DNA from: Paenibacillus macerans | Lineage (GTDB): Bacteria; Bacillota; Bacilli; Paenibacillales; Paenibacillaceae | Assembly: GCF_900454495.1 (NCBI RefSeq) | Contig: NZ_UGSI01000001.1 | Coordinates: 2,356,001-2,420,000, forward strand | Length of the DNA stretch: 64,000 bases | Reading direction: 5' to 3' | Shown: piece by piece, positions 44,355 to 51,651 of the stretch | Layout: each line of letters opens with the position of its first letter | How positions within the stretch are numbered: the first letter of the stretch is position 1 | Notes under the pieces: generated by a model | Seen by the model: only the letters and a program-made list of their open reading frames with translations | The model's database searches: none | Told to the model about the DNA's origin: nothing | Program-made: the position numbers and the translations under genes

Positions 44355-44379
44355 AAATGTAATTTTATATATTACATTT
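44355..44379. promoter_or_regulatory. Operator of the Rrf2 gene, AATGTAA-N9-TTACATT
   Basis: A perfect inverted repeat: AAATGTAA (44355-44362), nine A/T bases, TTACATTT (44372-44379). It lies directly before the ribosome site of the Rrf2 gene. The same arms and spacer length recur at 44866-44892 before the next gene, so this is very probably the binding site of the Rrf2 protein. Confidence 0.75.
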
Positions 44380-44389
44380 GGTGATGAAA

Positions 44390-44809
44390 ATGAACAGCGA
44401 TTTCGTAGTGGCCGTGCATAGCCTTGTATTTTTGGCGTATGCGCCCACCAGTTTGAGAACAAGCGACAATATTGCCAAGAGCGTAGCGATCCATCCCGTT
44501 CGCGTCCGTAAAGTACTGTCCATGCTTAGAAAGCATGGATATATTCAATCGAAGCAGGGGGCGCATGGCGGGTTTTACCTCGCCGACGATCCTCGGACCA
44601 TCACATTGGACAAATTGTACGCTTTGACCTCGGGAGGGCCACTGAAGCCGAAATGGCCCAATTCGGATCAGAAATGCATGATTGGAAACAATATTGAGCG
44701 GGCCATGGATGATATTTTCGAATCGACCGAACATCAGGTCTTGGCTCTCCTTGTTGGATACACGATCGCGGATGTGCTGGAACGGATAGAAAAACGGGCT
44801 TACAGCTAG
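44390..44809 (+). CDS. Rrf2-family transcriptional repressor (YwnA-like)
   Basis: 139 residues. A winged helix lies in residues 8-70 (TSDNIAKSVAIHPVRVRKVL, then LRKHGYIQSKQGAHGGFYLA, the Rrf2 wing). Only one Cys (QKCMIGN) is present, so no iron-sulfur cluster as in IscR; it is like YwnA/CymR. Start: ATG 44390 with GGTGATG a few nt upstream; TTG 44378 and ATG 44384 are in frame too but sit in the operator. Two identical palindromes, one before this gene and one before the next, suggest that it represses itself and the truncated MFS gene. The inducer is unknown. Confidence 0.85.
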   Translation: MNSDFVVAVHSLVFLAYAPTSLRTSDNIAKSVAIHPVRVRKVLSMLRKHGYIQSKQGAHGGFYLADDPRTITLDKLYALTSGGPLKPKWPNSDQKCMIGNNIERAMDDIFESTEHQVLALLVGYTIADVLERIEKRAYS

Positions 44810-44819
44810 CCGTTTTTTT
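44790..44819 (+). terminator. Terminator overlapping the Rrf2 stop codon
   Basis: AAAAACGG (44790-44797) pairs with CCGTTTTT (44810-44817), with an inner GCT/AGC pairing, and the T run continues. The stop codon TAG (44807-44809) lies in the hairpin. Confidence 0.6.
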
Positions 44820-44865
44820 CACCATAAATTGTATCTTTTTTATTACATTTAATTCTTCATTCGTT

Positions 44866-44892
44866 TTAATGTAACAAAAAATATTACATTAA
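44866..44892. promoter_or_regulatory. Second Rrf2-type operator
   Basis: TTAATGTAA (44866-44874), nine bases, TTACATTAA (44884-44892): a perfect 9-bp-arm palindrome with the same TGTAA-N9-TTACA core as at 44355. It lies 4-8 nt before the AAGGAGG ribosome site of the truncated MFS gene. A weaker TTACATT half-site lies at 44843-44849. Confidence 0.75.
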
Positions 44893-44909
44893 CTTAAGGA
44901 GGTCTTCTC

Positions 44910-45218
44910 GTGTCTTTACGTTCAACAAAAGCCGTTTCCTTCTGGTTTGTCGCTTACGCTCTGCTCATGATTATGATGGGCGCCAATATCCCCGCACCGC
45001 TTTACAGCCTGTACGGGGAAATGCGGGGTAGCTTTTATGCCGTCACTTATTTGGGGGCTGGTCTTCCCGTGCTGATCCTCGGCTTTGGGGCCGAACGAAT
45101 CGGCTTCCTCCCGGCGATTCTGATTTATTCGGGGCTTGTCGTCATCGCCGCCATTGCGCTGGCCGGAATCGTTCATCGCTATTTTACCCGCGGCAATTAT
45201 GCTGCGCAGGATGCTTAA
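44910..45218 (+). pseudogene. MFS transporter with large in-frame internal deletion
   Basis: An open frame of 102 codons from GTG 44910 with a perfect AAGGAGG site. Residues 1-37 (VSFWFVAYALLMIMMGANIP, APLYSLYGE) are the first helix of an MFS carrier. Residues 38-102 (FYAVTYLGAGLPVLILGFGA, then FLPAILIYSGLVVIAAIALA) look like its last two helices. About 300 residues in between are missing, with the frame preserved. The remaining protein cannot transport by itself. Expression signals and the Rrf2 operator are intact. Confidence 0.7.
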
Positions 45219-45271
45219 GAAAAACATCTATCGACGTAATTTCATGGAACCCAGATCGCGTTCGATAATCT

Positions 45272-45314
45272 AAAAAAAGGCGGTCCTGCCGAAATATCCG
45301 GCAGGATCGCCTTT
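45272..45314. terminator. Bidirectional terminator after ptsI
   Basis: AAAGGCGGTCCTGCCG (45276-45291) pairs with CGGCAGGATCGCCTTT (45299-45314) with one wobble pair. On the minus strand seven T follow. It separates the MFS remnant from the convergent PTS operon. Confidence 0.85.
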
Positions 45315-45342
45315 CAAGTTTAACCCAATGCTGCAATCATTA

Positions 45343-47058
45343 TCAATTAAAGGTCCTTTTTACAAACTCAATCACTTCTTCCGACGTTTTCATGGATAGA
45401 ACGGCCTCTTTCACGCTTTTTGCATGTTCACTTGACAGATCTTTGATTTGCGCGCGTACCGGAAGAATGGATGTTGCACTCATCGAGAACTCATCAAGTC
45501 CCAGGCTAAGCAATAAAGGAATGGCGATCGGATCGCCGGCCATTTCCCCGCACATGCCGACCCACTTGCCTTCTTGGTGCGCCGCATCACTGACCCTTGA
45601 AATCAGACGTAAAATCGCGGGATTGCAGGGTTGATACAGGTAAGCTACGCGTCCATTCATGCGATCGGCGGCCATGGTATATTGGATCAAATCATTGGTG
45701 CCAATGCTGAAGAAGTCAACCTCCTTGGCAAATTGATCGGCCATGACAGCGGTGGACGGTATTTCCACCATCATGCCGATTTCAATTTGATCCGCGGCTT
45801 TGACGCCTTCTGCCGCCAGCTTTTCTTTTTCTTCCAAAAGAATGGCTTTGGCTTCCCTAAATTCAGAAACGGTTGCAATCATAGGGAACATGATCTTCAA
45901 ATTGCCATAGACGCTGGCCCGTAATAAAGCACGTAATTGGGTACGGAAAATCGTCTGCTCTTCCAAGCATAAACGAATCGCTCTAAAGCCCAAAAACGGA
46001 TTCATTTCCTTGGGCAGCTTCAAGTAAGGCAGCTCTTTATCGCCGCCAATGTCCAGCGTACGGACAACCACCGGCTTCCCTTCCATTTTTTCCAGAACGG
46101 TTTTATAAGCGGTAAACTGCTCTGCCTCTGTCGGAAGCCGGTCTCTGCCCATGTAAAGGAACTCCGTACGGTAAAGTCCGACCGCTTCTGCTCCGTTTTC
46201 TAGCACGCTTTTCACGTCAGCCGGCGTGCCGATGTTTGCGGCCAGCTCCACATGCACGCCATCTTTCGTTACCGTCGGCTCATGAACCAATTTGGCCCAC
46301 TGCGCTTTTTGCGTTTCGTAGTTTGCTTTTTTCGCTTCATATTGGGCAATGATTTCTGATGATGGGTCGATGATGACATCGCCCTCTAAACCATCAACGA
46401 TCACCATTACACCATGTTCAATCCTGGACACGGCTTGTTTTGTGCCGACGACAGCCGGGATTTCCATGGAGCGGGCCATGATCGCCGAATGGGAAGTACG
46501 GCCGCCGATATCTGTTGCAAAACCTTTCACATACCGGCGATTTAACTGCGCGGTATCGGAAGGCGTCAAATCCTCGGCGATGATGACGACTTCTTCGGAA
46601 ATCAAGCTTGGATCGGGAATTTGCACGCCTAATAAATGCGCGGTCACCCGATTCGTTACATCGCGGATGTCTTTGGCGCGTTCCCGCATATATTCGTTAT
46701 CCATCGATTCTAGCATGGAAACAAATCTGTCGGCTGATTCTTTTAAGGCAAATTCCGCGTTCACGCCTTCCGTGCTTATCCGATCGAAAACCGGATTTAA
46801 TAGTTCCGGGTCGTTTAATACTAATAAATGAGCGGCGAGAATTTCCGCTTTATCAGCACCCAACTCACGGTTTACGTATTCTTTAATTTTTTCAAGCTCC
46901 GCCTTTGATTGGCTAATGGCCTGCTCCAATCGCCGTTTTTCGGCGTCCCTGTCTCCGATGTTCTTGTTTACGATTTTAAGCTCCGGCTCCTCCAGGCGGT
47001 AGGCTTTGGCGATCGCTATACCGGCTGAAGCGCCGATGCCTTTCAGATGACTTCGCAT
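45343..47058 (-). CDS. ptsI: PTS Enzyme I (phosphoenolpyruvate-protein phosphotransferase)
   Basis: 571 residues, full length. The phosphorylated His is in GGRTSHSAIMARSMEIPAVV, the PEP-binding core in MFPMIATVSEFREA and IGMMVEIPSTAVM, and the C-terminal Cys-bearing motif in WVGMCGEMAGDP. It takes phosphate from PEP and passes it to HPr. The start overlaps the ptsH stop by 16 nt. It is the last gene of a sugar-specific PTS operon, an unusual place for a general PTS protein. Confidence 0.96.
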   Translation of the reverse strand: MRSHLKGIGASAGIAIAKAYRLEEPELKIVNKNIGDRDAEKRRLEQAISQSKAELEKIKEYVNRELGADKAEILAAHLLVLNDPELLNPVFDRISTEGVNAEFALKESADRFVSMLESMDNEYMRERAKDIRDVTNRVTAHLLGVQIPDPSLISEEVVIIAEDLTPSDTAQLNRRYVKGFATDIGGRTSHSAIMARSMEIPAVVGTKQAVSRIEHGVMVIVDGLEGDVIIDPSSEIIAQYEAKKANYETQKAQWAKLVHEPTVTKDGVHVELAANIGTPADVKSVLENGAEAVGLYRTEFLYMGRDRLPTEAEQFTAYKTVLEKMEGKPVVVRTLDIGGDKELPYLKLPKEMNPFLGFRAIRLCLEEQTIFRTQLRALLRASVYGNLKIMFPMIATVSEFREAKAILLEEKEKLAAEGVKAADQIEIGMMVEIPSTAVMADQFAKEVDFFSIGTNDLIQYTMAADRMNGRVAYLYQPCNPAILRLISRVSDAAHQEGKWVGMCGEMAGDPIAIPLLLSLGLDEFSMSATSILPVRAQIKDLSSEHAKSVKEAVLSMKTSEEVIEFVKRTFN

Positions 47059-47324
47059 GGTTCGCCAAGCCCTTCGTTTTTCAAAGCTTCTTCAATCCCT
47101 TGGATCGCCTGATCCGCATCGGAACCGGCCGCAGCAATTTGAATTTGCGCTCCTTGCGGAATACCCAAAGACATCACGCCCACAATCGATTTTAGGTTTA
47201 CGGATCGGCCGTTATATTCGATGTTCACCTCGGCATCAAACTGGCTTGCGGCTTGAACCAAAGTTGAAGCCGGACGTGTGTGTACTCCCAGCTCGTCAAT
47301 GACTGTAAATGTTTTTCTTACCAT
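47043..47324 (-). CDS. ptsH: PTS phosphocarrier protein HPr
   Basis: 93 residues. His15 lies in ELGVHTRPAS (the site phosphorylated by Enzyme I) and Ser46 in VNLKSIVGVMSLG (the site of HPr kinase in low-G+C Gram-positives, which links HPr to CcpA). The C-terminal tail GLGEPCEVI is a few residues longer than in Bacillus HPr. It carries phosphate to IIA and to the PRD regulator. It is followed by ptsI with a 16-nt overlap and preceded by the YczE-like gene (103 nt gap), where a separate promoter is possible. Confidence 0.95.
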   Translation of the reverse strand: MVRKTFTVIDELGVHTRPASTLVQAASQFDAEVNIEYNGRSVNLKSIVGVMSLGIPQGAQIQIAAAGSDADQAIQGIEEALKNEGLGEPCEVI

Positions 47325-47427
47325 AGTTTCTATCTCCTCTCCTCCTCTATATAGGTTGAACTAATGATTGCATGTAATGGGGGGCCGCGTGAAATATGCT
47401 TACGATCGCTCTTGAATTACCGCCTTT

Positions 47428-48072
47428 TCATCCGTTCAACTTATATCGCCTTCCAAATTTAAATAGCAACTTTTCAAGCAGCAAAGTTCCCGGCCCCGTT
47501 AAAGCAAACGCTATAACCGTTCCGATCCCCACGATCCCGCCGAACAAGAATCCGGCGCTTAAAAAGATCGCGTCTACACCGATTCTGCCAAGATCATACC
47601 TGATTCCGAACTTTGCTTCCGTATATCGCAAAATCGCGTCTAAGGCGTACATGCCATTGCCAAAATTCATCAACAACACATAAGTCATGGAGAAACAAAA
47701 ATTAGCCAGGATGACGATGACGATTTTGCCTACTAGCGATAAATCCGCCAGCTCCAGATTGGCAATAAACGGATGAATCCAATTAATAAAAGGCCCAATC
47801 AAAAAGGAATACATGATGGAAGAAAAGCCGATCGATTTGCGATTCAGCAGTAGCCCCGCAGCCAGAAATACAATACTTACGCTAAAGCTGGCAAGACCGA
47901 CGCTGACTCCGAGGCTTTTATGCAGTCCATCCAACAAAACCGTCAGTGTATCGGATCCGATATTGCACTCGATAAATAAATTAACGGCTAGGGCGCTTAA
48001 CATCGTGGCAACGACCACAATGATCAAACGCCCGCCAAATTTCCCAAGGGCCGGGAGATAACGCAACCTCAA
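47428..48072 (-). CDS. YczE/YitT-family integral membrane protein
   Basis: 214 residues, five to six membrane segments: LIIVVVATMLSALAVNLFIE, CNIGSDTLTVLLDGLHKSLG (the conserved GSDP/T-like motif of the family), and LLMNFGNGMYALDAILRYTE. The start is a TTG at 48072 that overlaps the GH1 stop as TTGA, with GGAGAAG upstream. B. subtilis YczE and relatives are poorly characterised; none is an established sugar transporter. Tight coupling to the phospho-glycosidase gene suggests a role in export or handling of the aglycone or glucose, but this is inference. Confidence 0.8.
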   Translation of the reverse strand: MRLRYLPALGKFGGRLIIVVVATMLSALAVNLFIECNIGSDTLTVLLDGLHKSLGVSVGLASFSVSIVFLAAGLLLNRKSIGFSSIMYSFLIGPFINWIHPFIANLELADLSLVGKIVIVILANFCFSMTYVLLMNFGNGMYALDAILRYTEAKFGIRYDLGRIGVDAIFLSAGFLFGGIVGIGTVIAFALTGPGTLLLEKLLFKFGRRYKLNG

Positions 48073-49508
48073 TCCAAGTCTTCTCCATTGGAAGCGATCA
48101 CTTTTTGCATCCAGTAAAAGCTGTCTTTCCGGAGGCGCTTTTTACTGCCCTTGCCGTAATCATCCTGGTCCACGTAAATAAATCCGTAGCGTTTGCTCAT
48201 TTCCGAGGAAGAACAACTTACAATATCAATCGGCCCCCATGCATAATAACCTCGTAAATCTACCCCGTCTTTAATGGCCTCTTTCATTTGCTCAATATGG
48301 GCCCGGTAATAGTCAATACGATAGGAATCATGGATGGAACCGTCCTCTTCCAATGTGTCATGGTAGCCGATCCCGTTTTCCGTGATATAAATCGGACACT
48401 GGTACCGGTCATAGAACAGGTTCAGCATGGTGCGAAGCCCGAGCGGATCAATCGTCCATCCCCAAGGGTTGGCCGGAAGTTCAAAATTGCGGTAAGGACC
48501 TGTTTTGTTTTTCATGCTCTCTTCATCGACAATACGAGTGTAGTAATAGGAGAACGACATAAAGTCGGCCGTATGCTTCAACGCTTCTTCGTCGCCCTCC
48601 GCAAATTCCACGGTAATGTTGTTGTCGCGGAAATAGCGGAACGCGTAACCGGGATAATATCCGCGCAGCAACACATCGGAGAAGAAGTACTCCATTTGAT
48701 TATTGCGAACGGCAGCGAAGACATCTTCCGGTTTGCAGGTCGCCGGATAGGCCGGCCCCCCGCAGAGCATCATTCCGATCTGTAAATTAGGATCCAGGCT
48801 TTTGGCATATTTCGTGACCAGACCGCAAGCCACAAATTCATGATGTACACCTTGATATTTGGCGGAGGTTAAATCATCCACTACATCTTCCGCAATGCCC
48901 AGATGGTTAAAGGATTCGTGAACAATTAAATTGATTTGGTTAATGATAATCCAGTACTTTACTTTTTTATGGTAACGATCCAGAATGACTTGGCTAAAGC
49001 GGACGAAGAAATCGATCATTTCTCTGGAGTACCACCCTTTATAAGCCAGGGTCAAATGCAGCGGCATTTCATAGTGGGACAGGGTGATCATCGGCTCCAT
49101 CCCGTTCGCAATAATTTCGTCGATCAGGTTATCGTAAAATTTCAAACCTTCTTCATTCGGTTCCGCTTCGTCGCCATTTGGAAAAATTCTTGTCCAATTG
49201 ATCGAGGTGCGGAAGGTTTTTAGTCCAAGTTCGCTGAGCATTTTCAGGTCTTCTTTATAAGTGTGATAGAAATCGATGCCCCAACGTTTCGGGAAAACGC
49301 GGTCCTCGCTTTGCATCGCTTCCTTAACATAGTCCGTCGTCAGTTCTAAATTGTACTTTTTATCTAAAGGAACTTTATCCGTAAATTCATTAATATCCGC
49401 AACGCTTAACCCTTTTCCGTTCACATTGTAAGCCCCTTCCGCCTGATTGGCGGCGATGGCTCCTCCCCATAAAAAATCGGCCGGAAATCCTGATGGAATG
49501 TTCTTCAT
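48069..49508 (-). CDS. GH1 6-phospho-beta-glycosidase with Gln at the acid/base position
   Basis: 479 residues, complete GH1 barrel. The nucleophile is present (IYITENGIGYHD, Glu377), and the phosphate-binding loop CSSSEMSKRYGFIYVD marks a 6-phospho-glycosidase. The acid/base motif, normally T-F-N-E-I/P, reads WIIINQINLIVHE, so Glu is replaced by Gln191. The same change occurs in plant myrosinases, which hydrolyse S-glycosides with good leaving groups. It should act in the cytoplasm on the phosphorylated sugar delivered by the IIABC proteins encoded upstream. The start at 49508 lies 18 nt after the IIA stop. Confidence 0.92.
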   Translation of the reverse strand: MKNIPSGFPADFLWGGAIAANQAEGAYNVNGKGLSVADINEFTDKVPLDKKYNLELTTDYVKEAMQSEDRVFPKRWGIDFYHTYKEDLKMLSELGLKTFRTSINWTRIFPNGDEAEPNEEGLKFYDNLIDEIIANGMEPMITLSHYEMPLHLTLAYKGWYSREMIDFFVRFSQVILDRYHKKVKYWIIINQINLIVHESFNHLGIAEDVVDDLTSAKYQGVHHEFVACGLVTKYAKSLDPNLQIGMMLCGGPAYPATCKPEDVFAAVRNNQMEYFFSDVLLRGYYPGYAFRYFRDNNITVEFAEGDEEALKHTADFMSFSYYYTRIVDEESMKNKTGPYRNFELPANPWGWTIDPLGLRTMLNLFYDRYQCPIYITENGIGYHDTLEEDGSIHDSYRIDYYRAHIEQMKEAIKDGVDLRGYYAWGPIDIVSCSSSEMSKRYGFIYVDQDDYGKGSKKRLRKDSFYWMQKVIASNGEDLD

Positions 49509-49526
49509 TTTGCTTACTTCCTCTCT

Positions 49527-49871
49527 TTATTTATTGATTTCTAATTGGCTCAGCCTCTGATCAAAGCGCTCGAAAATGTCAATCAGCCGCTTGGCCATAT
49601 TTATTTCACTATAAATCGTCATGAGCGTGTCTTGCGCATGGGCAAATAAAACCGAATACTCTCCTTGTTCGCCTTCCGTTTCTTTTTGAATGCAGTTCGT
49701 TTGCACGCGATGGGCAATCACAATTTCGTCGTTGGCTAATTTCATCTTCTCCTTCGCTCCGGCGAAGTCGCTGTTTTCAATATCTTTTAAAGCTTCCGTA
49801 CAATGCTTTCTTGCTTCCCCGGCGTGCAAAATGATTTGCATCGCCTGTTGAGCTACTTGTTCCGAAGTCAT
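49527..49871 (-). CDS. PTS IIA component, lactose/cellobiose family
   Basis: 114 residues, an all-helical IIA. The phosphorylated His lies in SVLFAHAQDTLM (about residue 79). The first helix MQIILHAGEARKHCTEAL is also typical of CelC/LacF. It receives phosphate from HPr and gives it to the IIB at 51149-51475. An AGGAG-type site precedes ATG 49871, 32 nt after the IIC stop. Confidence 0.94.
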   Translation of the reverse strand: MTSEQVAQQAMQIILHAGEARKHCTEALKDIENSDFAGAKEKMKLANDEIVIAHRVQTNCIQKETEGEQGEYSVLFAHAQDTLMTIYSEINMAKRLIDIFERFDQRLSQLEINK

Positions 49872-49903
49872 AATAAAATCTCCTTTATAGAGGTGTTAAT
49901 CGT

Positions 49904-51133
49904 TTAATTGGTTTGCGGTGATTCTTTTTCAAGTTCTTGTTTTTCGTAGGTTTTGAAAAATGGGTACCAAATCAGCGTAGCTACCCCGACGCAGATGAGC
50001 ATCAAAATCATGCCTGTGATCGTTCCTGTCGTAATCCACGTGGAGATGGGAAATGGAGCGTACCACAGATCGAAGATCACTTTCGGGATGGAGCCGAAAG
50101 GAATGACTTTGGTCCCGATCCAAACGAGCGCCGGCAAGATAATCCCTATGATCCACATCGGCAGCATCAATAAGGGGTTCCATACGATCGAACCGAATAC
50201 CAAAGGCTCGTTGATATTAAAGATGGCGGGTATAAAGCTTGCCCGGCCCAGCGCTTTTAGCTTGGTGCTTTTAGAGAACGCGTGCATAATAACCAGAGGT
50301 AACGTACAGCCCACGCCGCCTACAAACAAGTATGCGGAAAAAATTGTTTCGGCCGTGACGAGATTATGCGCCCCCATGGTCGCGTTGGCGGTAATGGCCG
50401 CCAGAAAAATCGGTTTGGTGACCGGGGTTAACACCCAACTGGAGATCCCCATGGAATACAGGAAACAGTAAATAAATATGATCAGCATGAATCCCCAAGG
50501 CGTCTCTACTACATTTGCCAACGGCATAAAAATATTCAAAATGATGTTGTAGATATCCACATGAACGATATCGACCAATACCCAAGCCGCAACCAAAGTG
50601 ATTCCGATAGGCAGCATAGAGTCAAACCAGGCTCTGACAAAGTCCGGGATGACGGACTCTTCTTTGAAAAAAGAGAATTTTCCAAAAAGACTCATGATAT
50701 ATCCGGTGAAAAGAGCGGCGATGATGGCAACGAACATGCCCCCGGTTCCCAAAGAACTATGGGAAAAACCAACCGCGCCGTCTTTAACGACCTGGGGAGT
50801 AATGATGATCAAGAAAACGATCAAACTGGTGCAACCGGCGATAAAACGCTGCTTTCTTAACTTCTTTTTCTCCATCAAATTGAATGGAATCAGGAATGAA
50901 ACGAGCAGCGAAAGCATGCCCATCGTCCATCCGAACGGAACCCAAAAATTAGGGTAGTTTTTGATTTGATAAACATCGCCGGGGATGGTGAGCAGGCAAA
51001 ATACCGATCCCAGAAGAATGAAAGGCAACAGTTGCATGACGGAATCCTTCAGCGTGACGATCCATACATTGTTATTTACTTTATTCATCTTCGGAGAAAA
51101 GTCGTTTTTCAGCCATTCCATTAATTTGTTCAT
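49904..51133 (-). CDS. PTS IIC component, lactose/cellobiose family
   Basis: 409 residues, about ten membrane segments, with the substrate-loop motif PAIFNINEPLVFG and the start block LMEWLKNDFSPKMNKVNNNV that are diagnostic of CelB-type IIC. It imports a disaccharide or beta-glucoside. It starts 15 nt after the IIB stop. The C-terminal tail is Glu/Lys-rich (KTYEKQELEKESPQTN). Confidence 0.94.
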   Translation of the reverse strand: MNKLMEWLKNDFSPKMNKVNNNVWIVTLKDSVMQLLPFILLGSVFCLLTIPGDVYQIKNYPNFWVPFGWTMGMLSLLVSFLIPFNLMEKKKLRKQRFIAGCTSLIVFLIIITPQVVKDGAVGFSHSSLGTGGMFVAIIAALFTGYIMSLFGKFSFFKEESVIPDFVRAWFDSMLPIGITLVAAWVLVDIVHVDIYNIILNIFMPLANVVETPWGFMLIIFIYCFLYSMGISSWVLTPVTKPIFLAAITANATMGAHNLVTAETIFSAYLFVGGVGCTLPLVIMHAFSKSTKLKALGRASFIPAIFNINEPLVFGSIVWNPLLMLPMWIIGIILPALVWIGTKVIPFGSIPKVIFDLWYAPFPISTWITTGTITGMILMLICVGVATLIWYPFFKTYEKQELEKESPQTN

Positions 51134-51148
51134 TGTCTTATCCCCTTT

Positions 51149-51475
51149 TTAGCTGTTCAACTCGCTCAGCAAATCATCTAAAGCCGCTTCCCCATCCAAC
51201 GTGGAATAATAAGAAGGCTTCATTAAGAGCACTTTGACATCGGTGTCTTTGGTAAGCTCGTTGATATCATCCATGATATAGGCCAAGTGTGGGCCGACTA
51301 ATAAAGCATCGATATCATGAATGTAATTTTCGATTTCCGCTTCCCCTCTGGCTTTGATATCCATATTCAAGTTTCTTTTTTTAGCGGCTTTGCGAATATT
51401 GGCAGCCATAAAACCGGAGCTTGCTCCCGACCCGCAGATTAATAACACGTTTACCATTTCGCCTGCATTTGCCAT
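51149..51475 (-). CDS. PTS IIB component, lactose/cellobiose family
   Basis: 108 residues. The phosphorylated Cys is in the P-loop-like LLICGSGASSGFMAANIRKA. It transfers phosphate from IIA to the incoming sugar. It is the first gene of the leftward operon (IIB-IIC-IIA-GH1-YczE-HPr-EI). A few extra residues (MANAGEMV) precede the usual start; the GAGGA-type site upstream fits ATG 51475, but ATG at M7 is possible. Confidence 0.93.
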   Translation of the reverse strand: MANAGEMVNVLLICGSGASSGFMAANIRKAAKKRNLNMDIKARGEAEIENYIHDIDALLVGPHLAYIMDDINELTKDTDVKVLLMKPSYYSTLDGEAALDDLLSELNS

Positions 51476-51546
51476 GGTAATCCTCCTCGCTTTTGTCTAA
51501 GATTAAAGAAAGTATAAGTTTTCAATGTTTTTCCCATAATCGTAGT

Positions 51547-51560
51547 TGACAGCGCTATCA
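51547..51560. promoter_or_regulatory. CcpA cre-like site in the PTS divergent promoter region
   Basis: TGACAGCGCTATCA fits the cre consensus TGNAANCGNWNNCA with one mismatch and is itself nearly palindromic. It lies between the divergent IIB and PRD-regulator genes, where catabolite repression of a beta-glucoside operon would act. Confidence 0.5.
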
Positions 51561-51610
51561 TCTACAACCAAACTATATTACAAACCCGAAACCGGTCTCA
51601 AATAAATAAC

Positions 51611-51627
51611 TGCACCCCTATGGTGCA
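51611..51627. promoter_or_regulatory. Palindrome before the PRD-regulator gene
   Basis: TGCACC-CCTAT-GGTGCA has perfect 6-bp arms. It lies 24 nt before the ATG at 51652 and may be the binding site of the regulator for itself or for the divergent PTS operon. Confidence 0.4.
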
Positions 51628-51651
51628 ACATTTTGAAGTGAGGAATCGCCT

